Assembly (NCBI GenBank): GCA_027039465.1
Contig: JALWEA010000535.1
Location: 1 to 7,458, forward strand
From: Calditrichia bacterium
GTDB taxonomy: Bacteria > Calditrichota > Calditrichia > Calditrichales > Calditrichaceae
Length of the DNA: 7,458 nucleotides
Direction of reading: 5' to 3'
In this document: in pieces, positions 1 to 5,769 of the stretch
How positions within the stretch are numbered: the stretch's first letter is position 1
Layout of the letters: each line of letters starts with the position of its first letter
Program-made: the position numbers and the translations under genes
The notes under the pieces: model-generated
Seen by the model: the letters and a program-made list of their open reading frames with translations, nothing else
The model's database searches: none
Told to the model about the DNA's origin: nothing

Positions 1-1605
1 TACCCCTGAAGGACGCTTAATAAAATCGACCTTTTTTAAAAACGTTTTAAAAATTTCAAAACGAAATTTGGGCAACGGCCTGTATTCATTTCCCGTAAAT
101 CCGTACAAAATTTTTTCTTTTAACAAACGCTCCAATATCACCAATCCCAATCGTTCTCTGCCCTGCCATGCATCTTTATTCGCCAATAAATCCGCCAAAT
201 CACTGTCCTTCGTGATGCCGCTCAAGTGTTTTAAGAAATTGACCATTCGCGCCAAAATAAAAAGCGTGTAAACCACATCGCGATCGTTCGGATTTTTACT
301 CAAGCCCAATGACGTCAGCCGTCCCAAAACCCAATAAGGTTTCTTAAAAAATCCTGAATTTCCGATAGGCATTTCCGAGGTAAAATAGAAAGGGGAAACT
401 CCGATCGTCAATGGCAATCGACTCTGATAAATCAAAGTTTGTAGCATGGAAGACATCGTGTCGCCTGGCAGTCCGAGAATCTGATAAGAAACCACTTTCA
501 TTTTTAATTGATCGGCAAATTCCACCGTCTCGCGAAACTTGCCAAAATGATAGGGACGTTTTAGGCGGCGCAAAAGATTTTCATTTACGCTGACCAAACT
601 AATATTCAAATCCCGGAAACCGGCGGCCCGCATTTGCAGTAAAATTTCTTTGGTCAGGCGGAAATAGGCCACGCCATTCATGGCCATCAGACGAATATCA
701 TCACCCATAAATTCGGATTGCAAAGCTTCCGTTAGCAAACGCATCCGTTTTTGATCAAACGTCAGATTATCGTCTTCAAAATCAAAAGCTGTGTAACCTT
801 GCGAGCAGCGCAGTTTGAGTTCCGCCATAATGTTTTCAACCGATCGCAAACGAAAATTCCGACCGAACGTTTGATGCACCGAACAAAAAGTACAGCGATA
901 CGGACAACTACGCGATGAAACCACAAAACTCAAATTCCGGCCTTGGTATCGGTAGCTCTGCGCTTTGAAATCCGAAAAATCAGGGAAAGGAATTTCGTCC
1001 AAATTAAAATTCTCTTCAGCAGTCGTAAACTTCAAAGTTCCGTTTTGTTTGAATCCCAAATTGGGCACGCTTTGCCAGTGCTTTTTACCCAACAAAGCAT
1101 CCACAAAAGCGGCCATGGGACGTTCGCCTTCTCCGACAATCACAAAATCGACAAAAGGCAGCGAAAGCACTTCCTGCGGAACCGCCGACACATGCGATCC
1201 GCCCATTAATATCGGTACACGCAAGCGTTCTTTCAAAACCTTAGCTGTTTCATAAGCTTGAGGCGCATAAGCGCTGAACAAAGCCGAAATACCGACCAAA
1301 TCAGGATTTAATTCCGCAACATCGCGAACAATAGCTTCGTACGATGCCCCGAAATGATAGTAATGATAAAAAGTCGAAAAAGGACTGCGATCCGCAAAAG
1401 GATAATACGGTTTAAGAAATGCCAATTCTTTAGGCCGGGCAATCGAATGCTTTCCATATCCGAAATTGTAATCGCGAACAATCACTTCAACTTCAGGAAA
1501 ATTTGATTTTATAGTTGCCTTAAGATACGCCAACCCAATGGGCTGCAAACGTACGGAAGTTGTGTAAAAATCCTCGATCGGCGGCTGTATCAAAACAATA
1601 CGCAC
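1..1605 (-). CDS. B12-binding domain radical SAM protein (3' end cut by window)
   Basis: The minus strand reads open from a GTG at 1605 to the window edge (535 codons, no stop), so the C-terminus is missing. The order is that of cobalamin-dependent class B radical SAM enzymes. An N-terminal Rossmann-like B12-binding region covers residues 1-190: it opens RIVLIQPP, has LMGGSH near 133-138 and GEGE at 158-161. The radical SAM core follows from about 225 to 440. The cluster motif CxxxCxxC is C234, C238, C241 in SCPYRCTFC. Downstream are FEDDNLTFD, NISLVSVNENLLRRLKRP and ILGLPGDT, all typical of this family. I see no DxHxxG motif in the B12 region; many members of this class lack it. The GTG start is favoured because TAA lies in frame five codons upstream, no ATG is near, and the family's conserved opening begins right there; the ribosome site (GGGAAG) is weak and close. 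The enzyme should bind 4Fe-4S, SAM and probably cobalamin in the cytoplasm. Members methylate or rearrange unreactive carbons or phosphinates, but the substrate cannot be told. It is divergent from the exporter gene. Confidence 0.93.
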   Translation of the reverse strand, partial: MRIVLIQPPIEDFYTTSVRLQPIGLAYLKATIKSNFPEVEVIVRDYNFGYGKHSIARPKELAFLKPYYPFADRSPFSTFYHYYHFGASYEAIVRDVAELNPDLVGISALFSAYAPQAYETAKVLKERLRVPILMGGSHVSAVPQEVLSLPFVDFVIVGEGERPMAAFVDALLGKKHWQSVPNLGFKQNGTLKFTTAEENFNLDEIPFPDFSDFKAQSYRYQGRNLSFVVSSRSCPYRCTFCSVHQTFGRNFRLRSVENIMAELKLRCSQGYTAFDFEDDNLTFDQKRMRLLTEALQSEFMGDDIRLMAMNGVAYFRLTKEILLQMRAAGFRDLNISLVSVNENLLRRLKRPYHFGKFRETVEFADQLKMKVVSYQILGLPGDTMSSMLQTLIYQSRLPLTIGVSPFYFTSEMPIGNSGFFKKPYWVLGRLTSLGLSKNPNDRDVVYTLFILARMVNFLKHLSGITKDSDLADLLANKDAWQGRERLGLVILERLLKEKILYGFTGNEYRPLPKFRFEIFKTFLKKVDFIKRPSGV

Positions 1606-1907
1606 AGGCTTCCCAGGTTAAGTCTTACTTTAATAACCAAAAGTAGAAACATTTTGCATTGTATGCCAATTAAATAGGTGTTCGGATAAAAAGTTGGCTT
1701 CAATTCAAGAGAAAACGTAAATTAACGTATGATTTGTAGTTTGAATAGAGAAAGTGCTTTTTCTACGCCGAGAAGGCACTGGCGAATTATTTAAAAATTT
1801 TCCTAAGTTCCGACTCCTATCCTTCCCTCCATGTTGCAAATCCCGAGCATCGGGACGCTTCGCAGGGAGGAAGTTAGAGGGGTGAGTAATAAAAATACGA
1901 GAATTGA
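1606..1907. other. divergent intergenic region between radical SAM and exporter genes
   Basis: This 302-bp, AT-rich gap lies between two divergently transcribed genes, so promoters for both should be here. I found no hexamer pair on either strand good enough to call. A possible weak hairpin lies at 1753-1780: AGTGC (1753-1757) pairs with GCACT (1776-1780), and TTCT (1761-1764) with AGAA (1771-1774). The part nearest the exporter holds a GC-rich structured repeat, listed separately. No credible small ORF is visible. Confidence 0.7.
1822..1873. repeat. REP-like nested hairpin in the exporter gene leader
   Basis: An outer stem pairs CTTCCCTCC (1822-1830) with GGGAGGAAG (1865-1873): seven Watson-Crick pairs, one G-U and one mismatch. 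Inside it sits a perfect 6-bp stem TCCCGA / TCGGGA (1841-1846 with 1850-1855) around a GCA loop. The GC-rich sequence stands out from its AT-rich surroundings, lacks a following T-run, and resembles the hairpin at 5090-5126 (both have CCTTCC, CCATG or CATG, then GCAGGGA). It ends 34 bp before the exporter ATG, so if transcribed it is a leader structure. Its GGAGG is too far from the ATG to be the ribosome site. A dispersed extragenic repeat is more likely than a terminator. Confidence 0.6.
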
Positions 1908-3869
1908 ATGAAACTCTATTTTAAAGTTTTAAGCTTTATTAAGCCCTATTGGAAAGGCCTGATTTTCATCCTGCTTTTCACGATTTCTTACGTGATTTTC
2001 AACAACCTTTCCATCTGGATTTCAGTGGATTTTGTGCGGCAATTATTCAGTCCGGAATTTGTCAACCAAACCGAACAAACCGTTCCGCTGAAAAAGGCGG
2101 CTCCCGATTCTTTGACTAAAGGAAAAGAAAAGGCGGCGCTGGATAAAATCTCCGCTTTAAAGAACACCGGAAACGGATTGTATCAAAAAATCAATAATGG
2201 AATCAAATCGCTTATTTTACGTAAAAACCGCTTCCGCACTTTGGAATTGGTTTGCTTAGCCATATTTCTGGCCTTCCTGCTAAAAAACATTTCCCAATAT
2301 CTGCGCAAATTGTTGCTGACCTACATTCGGGTGCGGGTGGTTGTTGACATACGCAATCAGTTACATCGTAAATTACTGCGACTGCCTTTATCGTTTTACC
2401 ATGCGCATCATAGCGGTAAATTAACATCCATTGTATTTAACGACGTAAATGCCATCCAAAATGTATTGAATCAAAGTTTCGGCAAGATCATTCTCTCGCC
2501 GTTGCAAATTTTGGCTAACATCATCATTCTTTTGATGATCAGTGTCAAACTTTCGTTGTACACGTTCATCATTTTGCCCGTTAGTTTTTACATCATTTAC
2601 AAAATCGGCCAAAGCATTCGCCGTCGAAGCCGCCGTGTTTTTCAGCAAATTGCAGACGTTATGCTTTCCTTCCAGGAAGCGGTTTCGGCCATTACGATTG
2701 TCAAAATCTTTGCCAATGAAGAAAAGGAAGAAAAACGTTTTCGCCAAACCAATTATTTGTTTTTTAAGAAACTATTCCGCGCCGAACGTTTGAAAATTGC
2801 CACAACCCCGGTCAATGAAATTCTAATGGTTTTAACATTAATCGTTTTGTTGTGGATTGGCGGACGCATGGTGTACACGCATACCGGACTGCAGGCCGAA
2901 GACTTTGTGCGCTTTCTGGTTTTTTTATTCGCCATGTTCAAACCCATTCAGGAATTCTCCGGTGTCAATAACACCATTCAAACCGGCATGGCCGCGGCCG
3001 AACGGATAACCAATATTCTCGATCAACCCGAAGAGACCTACGACCCGCCGCAAGCCGTTGATTTAAATGAATTCAAGGATCGCATCTGCTACGAACATGT
3101 CTATTTTAAATACAATCCGCAGGATGAGTTTGGCTTGGAGGATGTTAACATCACCATTCGTCACGGAGAAACCGTGGCTTTTGTCGGCCATAGCGGAGCG
3201 GGCAAAACTACGGTGGTCGATCTGTTACCGCGATTCTACAATGTGGACAAAGGCCGCATCACCATCGACGGTATTGATATTCAACGGATTAAGTTACATT
3301 CTCTGCGCCGGATGATCGGGCTGGTAACGCAGGAAACCGTTTTATTTAACGATACCATTCGTGCCAACATTGCCTACGGCGTTGAAGACGCCGACGAAGA
3401 GGCCATTATTAATGCGGCCAAAGCGGCCAATGCCTGGGAATTCATTCAAAAATTTGATTTGGGTTTGGATACGCACATTGGAGAACACGGCATCAAACTA
3501 TCGGGAGGTCAAAAGCAACGTTTGGCCATTGCCCGCGCCATTTTAAAAAACCCACCGATTCTGATTTTGGACGAGGCTACATCTTCTTTGGATACCGAAT
3601 CGGAGCGTCTGGTTCAGGAGGCCATTGAAAAACTGATGAAAAACCGTACCGTGTTAGTCATTGCCCACCGCCTGTCCACCATTCGCAACGCAAATAAAAT
3701 TGTGGTCATGGACGGCGGGCGCGTTGATCATATCGGTTCGCATCAGGAGCTCTACCGTAAAAGCGCCATTTACCGCGTTTTGTACGATAATCAACTCTTG
3801 GCCGGACAAGAAGCCCAGGCCGATGCTTCCGCATTATTAATCGAGGAAAAGGCTCAAAATGATTCGTAA
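1908..3869 (+). CDS. MsbA-type ABC exporter, fused permease and ATPase half-transporter
   Basis: A 653-residue type IV ABC exporter half-transporter: six membrane segments, then one nucleotide-binding domain; it should work as a homodimer in the inner membrane. Likely helices are about 17-39, 113-131, 193-212, 214-232, 303-318 and 334-350. The ATPase domain is complete: A-loop region VYFKY (398-402), Walker A GHSGAGKTT (427-435), Q-loop Q475, signature LSGGQ (531-535), Walker B ILILDE (551-556) with catalytic E556, D-loop SSLD (559-562) and H-loop H587. It is about 70 residues longer than the roughly 580-residue MsbA. The excess is in the TM1-TM2 loop (about 42-110), which is polar, lysine-rich and should face the periplasm. 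The ATG is preceded directly by an in-frame TGA, so no earlier start is possible; Shine-Dalgarno match is poor (only GAG nearby). The end overlaps the DUF3108 gene by 11 bp. Lipid A-core or another lipid is the natural guess for cargo, but drug or peptide export cannot be excluded, so no symbol is given. Confidence 0.95.
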   Translation: MKLYFKVLSFIKPYWKGLIFILLFTISYVIFNNLSIWISVDFVRQLFSPEFVNQTEQTVPLKKAAPDSLTKGKEKAALDKISALKNTGNGLYQKINNGIKSLILRKNRFRTLELVCLAIFLAFLLKNISQYLRKLLLTYIRVRVVVDIRNQLHRKLLRLPLSFYHAHHSGKLTSIVFNDVNAIQNVLNQSFGKIILSPLQILANIIILLMISVKLSLYTFIILPVSFYIIYKIGQSIRRRSRRVFQQIADVMLSFQEAVSAITIVKIFANEEKEEKRFRQTNYLFFKKLFRAERLKIATTPVNEILMVLTLIVLLWIGGRMVYTHTGLQAEDFVRFLVFLFAMFKPIQEFSGVNNTIQTGMAAAERITNILDQPEETYDPPQAVDLNEFKDRICYEHVYFKYNPQDEFGLEDVNITIRHGETVAFVGHSGAGKTTVVDLLPRFYNVDKGRITIDGIDIQRIKLHSLRRMIGLVTQETVLFNDTIRANIAYGVEDADEEAIINAAKAANAWEFIQKFDLGLDTHIGEHGIKLSGGQKQRLAIARAILKNPPILILDEATSSLDTESERLVQEAIEKLMKNRTVLVIAHRLSTIRNANKIVVMDGGRVDHIGSHQELYRKSAIYRVLYDNQLLAGQEAQADASALLIEEKAQNDS

Positions 3870-4704
3870 ATATATTTTTCCCGCTTTTGTTTTTTTGTTT
3901 TTTCTTTTTTTATTGTCTCCTCAGGCAGCCCGAACACAAGCTCCGACTGACAGTCTTCAACTCGATTCGTCAAAAGTCCTGCCCTTTAAAGTCGGAGAAC
4001 GTTTGGTCTTTAAATTACGTTATGGGTTCGTAAAGGCAGGCGTGGCCGAGATGAAAGTAATGTCCAAAAAGAGAGACGGTGACTGCGAAGTTCTGCATAT
4101 TCAATCCACCGCGCGAAGTGTTGGCGCCTTTGACTGGTTCTACAAAGTACGCGACATCGTTAACGTTTATGTGGATCCGCAAACGCTTTACCCCACTCAT
4201 TTTGAGAAACTTCTGCGCGAAGGCGGTTACATAGCCGATACGTTTGTTGATTATTTCAGGCAAGATTCTTTGGCCAAAGTAACCTATATTCGTTACAAAA
4301 AGAAAAATAAAATTCGCAAGAAAGAACAATACGAAGTTAAAATCCCAGGTCGCGTTTTTGATGCGCTTTCTGCATTTTATGTGGTTCGTACACTAACTCT
4401 GGAACCAGGCGAACCGGTATTCATTACTAGTCTTGAAAAGAAGAAAGTTTACAAAATCAAAATCAAGGTTTACCCCAAAGAAATTATTCATGTCAAAGCG
4501 GGTACGTTTCGTTGCATCCGCATCGAACCGTTGATGTCCGGTGACGGTATATTTAAACATGAAGGAAAATTAAATATTTGGTTAACCGATGATCAATATA
4601 AAATTCCCGTACAGATGACAACCAAAGTTATTGTCGGGCACATTACGGCCGAATTGGTCAAAATGGAAGGCGTACCGCAGCCCATCCCCGCTCAAATCAA
4701 ATAG
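3859..4704 (+). CDS. DUF3108 domain-containing periplasmic protein
   Basis: A 281-residue secreted protein. The N-terminus has two basic residues and a very hydrophobic stretch (FPAFVFLFFLFLL, 7-19), then a likely signal peptidase I site near ARTQA at 24-28. There is no lipobox cysteine. The mature part is beta-rich and matches my memory of DUF3108: it begins PFKVGERLVFKLRYG (42-56) and GVAEMKV (61-67), continues with VKAGTFRCIRIEP (212-224), and ends with GKLNIWLTDDQYKIPVQM (236-253) and a VGHITAELV strand. Function of the family is not established. The ATG lies inside the end of the exporter gene (11-bp overlap), with AAAAGG six bases upstream as ribosome site, so the two are probably translationally coupled. 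That pairing suggests an envelope role, such as handling what the exporter delivers, but this is inference. No terminator with a T-run follows the stop. Confidence 0.88.
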   Translation: MIRKYIFPAFVFLFFLFLLSPQAARTQAPTDSLQLDSSKVLPFKVGERLVFKLRYGFVKAGVAEMKVMSKKRDGDCEVLHIQSTARSVGAFDWFYKVRDIVNVYVDPQTLYPTHFEKLLREGGYIADTFVDYFRQDSLAKVTYIRYKKKNKIRKKEQYEVKIPGRVFDALSAFYVVRTLTLEPGEPVFITSLEKKKVYKIKIKVYPKEIIHVKAGTFRCIRIEPLMSGDGIFKHEGKLNIWLTDDQYKIPVQMTTKVIVGHITAELVKMEGVPQPIPAQIK

Positions 4705-4721
4705 TTTATTTTGAGACACGA

Positions 4722-4745
4722 AACCACGGCTAAGGTTATGGATTA
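4722..4745 (+). repeat. REP-like 24-bp repeat, left copy
   Basis: It reads AACCACGGCT, six variable bases, ATGGATTA. An inverted copy lies at 5591-5614; the two agree at 19 of 24 positions, with five of the differences in the six central bases. The central part can fold weakly (CCACGGC against GTTATGG, relying on G-U pairs). It starts 18 bp after the DUF3108 stop and is in the sense orientation of that gene. Confidence 0.65.
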
Positions 4746-4748
4746 ATT

Positions 4749-4790
4749 GGGAATTAGGAACTGGGAATTGGGAATTGGGAATTGGGAATT
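4749..4790 (+). repeat. heptamer tandem array GGGAATT x6
   Basis: Six consecutive 7-bp units: GGGAATT at 4749, a degenerate AGGAACT at 4756, then four perfect GGGAATT units from 4763 to 4790. The period is a strict seven bases. There is no coding frame here, and this is not a CRISPR because there are no spacers. It resembles the short tandemly repeated heptamers known from cyanobacteria and some FCB genomes (general knowledge). Replication slippage is the likely origin. Confidence 0.9.
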
Positions 4791-4816
4791 GGTTGAATTG
4801 TTGAGTAGTAAGGTAA

Positions 4817-4844
4817 TTAAGGGTTAAGAGTTAAGAGTTAAGAG
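4817..4844 (+). repeat. heptamer tandem array TTAAGAG x4
   Basis: Four 7-bp units: TTAAGGG then three TTAAGAG. The first 15 bases (TTAAGGGTTAAGAGT) recur exactly in inverted orientation at 5688-5702, near the other end of the intergenic region. It has the same period as the GGGAATT array 26 bp upstream but a different unit. Confidence 0.88.
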
Positions 4845-4850
4845 TAAAAT

Positions 4851-4887
4851 CGTTATTCGTGTATTCGTTATCCGTTAATCGGGAATT
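4851..4887 (+). repeat. degenerate CGTTATT-type heptamer series
   Basis: A looser series of 7-8 bp units: CGTTATT, CGTGTATT, CGTTATC, CGTTAAT, CGGGAATT. The last unit returns to the GGGAATT sequence of the first array. Together the three arrays make about 140 bp of near-continuous heptamer material. Confidence 0.6.
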
Positions 4888-5089
4888 ATTGTTTGGGTAG
4901 CCGATAATGTGCGCCTGCTGTTTGATGTGATTCCCCGGCCTGTCATTCTTCGTTCCAAATTAGCTACGGATGTAAGAATTTTTTCGTTAAGCAACAATTA
5001 CTCAGCAACCCGCCCACGATCATGCGTGCCGATGGGCAAACAATCGCTTCAATGCCACAATTCACCAAACACTCACAGCTATTTAGGCA

Positions 5090-5126
5090 CCCTTCCATGC
5101 GTTAGCAGGGAAGGGAGGGGGATGGG
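5090..5126 (+). repeat. hairpin overlapping a G-quadruplex motif
   Basis: CCCTTCCATGC (5090-5100), loop GTTA, and GCAGGGAAGGG (5105-5115) form an 11-bp stem with one mismatch. The right arm continues into GGG-AA-GGG-A-GGGGG-AT-GGG (5108-5126), a canonical four-tract G-quadruplex pattern with loops of 2, 1 and 2 bases. Hairpin and quadruplex share the right arm, so they exclude each other. No T-run follows, so it is not a standard terminator. It is probably a member of the same dispersed family as 1822-1873. Confidence 0.65.
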
Positions 5127-5390
5127 TCGCAAAAGCATGGCAATCCTTTCCACAGTTCACTGCCGTTGCTGCTTAAGAGGAGATTCTTCGCTACGCTACC
5201 TACTACTACTATTGACATATTAAGCTCATATAGTCATTATTTAGACCCATACACTTCTTCCATACTATCTCCCAAGGCTCGGAATTTTTAACATAAAGGG
5301 GGGCCCATGTAGTTGTGGACTTTTATTTTAGTGTTTGAATTTCTAAATTGTGCGCCTGCCAATTCAATTGACTGCCTTTGCTATGTTTAG

Positions 5391-5564
5391 ACCCCCTAAA
5401 TCCCCCTTGCAGGGGGACAAAAAATCGTTTGTAAAATTGTGCTCAATACCTAATATTGTGGCAGTTCAGTATTTGTTTCCTCTCCAAACCGCTGAATTAA
5501 CTTCTAACCGGGCAAAATCATTCGTGCCGTTTTGCGTCCCCTTATGAGGGGGACAACAGGGGGT
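5391..5564. mobile_element. MITE-like or paired-REP element with C-rich inverted ends
   Basis: The left end (5391-5418) reads ACCCCCT, AAA, then a perfect hairpin TCCCCCT-TGC-AGGGGGA (5401-5417). The right end (5536-5564), read on the minus strand, again gives ACCCCCT, three bases, TCCCCCT, a short loop and AGGGGAC, so the two ends are inverted repeats of about 28-29 bp. They enclose about 117 bp of AT-richer sequence with no coding capacity. No clear target-site duplication is visible. This fits a non-autonomous miniature element, or two REP units in inverted array. C-rich ends of this type are, from memory, common in intergenic regions of several bacterial phyla. Confidence 0.6.
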
Positions 5565-5590
5565 GGAAAAAATAAATGTCGCTGCCTTAA

Positions 5591-5614
5591 TAATCCATGG
5601 CGCCAGCCGTGGTT
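5591..5614 (-). repeat. REP-like 24-bp repeat, right copy
   Basis: The inverted counterpart of 4722-4745: on the minus strand it reads AACCACGGCT, GGCGCC, ATGGATTA. This copy keeps a good hairpin: CCATGGC (5596-5602) against GCCGTGG (5606-5612), with one G-U pair. Read on the minus strand it lies downstream of the TPR-like gene, in that gene's sense orientation. Confidence 0.65.
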
Positions 5615-5662
5615 CAGTTCCTCGCAATTACAGGCCTTAACGAACAACGATTCCAACCGTTA

Positions 5663-5702
5663 AACCATTCAACCATTCAACTTTTCCACTCTTAACCCTT
5701 AA
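5663..5702 (-). repeat. short repeats mirroring the left heptamer arrays
   Basis: Two AACCATTC units (5663-5678) are followed at 5688-5702 by ACTCTTAACCCTTAA, the exact reverse complement of 4817-4831. On the minus strand the order is TTAAGGG, TTAAGAG, then GAATGGTT twice. It begins 68 bp past the stop of the TPR-like gene. Confidence 0.65.
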
Positions 5703-5769
5703 CTTTCTCCCTGCTCAACCCACCAAATGCTTGGGAAATCTTCGCGATGCCAGGTAACCGGTTTAATCC

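Larger units (their letters stand above)
4705..5769. other. 1.07-kb repeat-rich region between convergent genes, no credible gene
   Basis: The region separates the stops of the DUF3108 gene (plus) and the TPR-like gene (minus). Short open frames at 4909-5223 and 5350-5547 have no family resemblance, and their peptides run through the repeats (for example RPPKSPLQGD is simply the translated C-rich repeat). The content is small repeats: heptamer arrays at the left, a hairpin/G-rich element in the middle, a MITE-like element, inverted REP-like copies and short repeats at the right, all listed separately. A direct repeat TGTGCGCCTGC occurs at 4908-4918 and 5349-5359. The stretch from about 5200 to 5345 shows nothing I can name. 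No intrinsic terminator with a T-run was found for either gene. Confidence 0.8.

Noticed and set aside
943..1255. Two overlapping plus-strand open frames of 88 and 96 aa
   Set aside because: They lie antisense inside the clearly coding radical SAM gene.
1606..1760. Promoter hexamers for the radical SAM gene (TTGGCA or TACAAT on the minus strand)
   Set aside because: Neither hexamer has an acceptable partner at 16-18 bp.
4749..4887. CRISPR array
   Set aside because: Units are 7 bp and contiguous, with no spacers and no cas genes nearby.
4909..5223. 104-aa plus-strand open frame in the repeat region
   Set aside because: It runs through the hairpin/G-rich repeat, has no ribosome site, and has irregular composition with no family resemblance.
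5401..5417. Intrinsic terminator at the perfect 7-bp hairpin
   Set aside because: It is followed on the plus strand by an A-run rather than a T-run, and on the minus strand by A-rich sequence after an AT-poor gap; it fits better as the end of a repeat element.
5350..5547. 65-aa plus-strand open frame
   Set aside because: Its peptide RPPKSPLQGD is the translated C-rich repeat; the rest is AT-rich filler.
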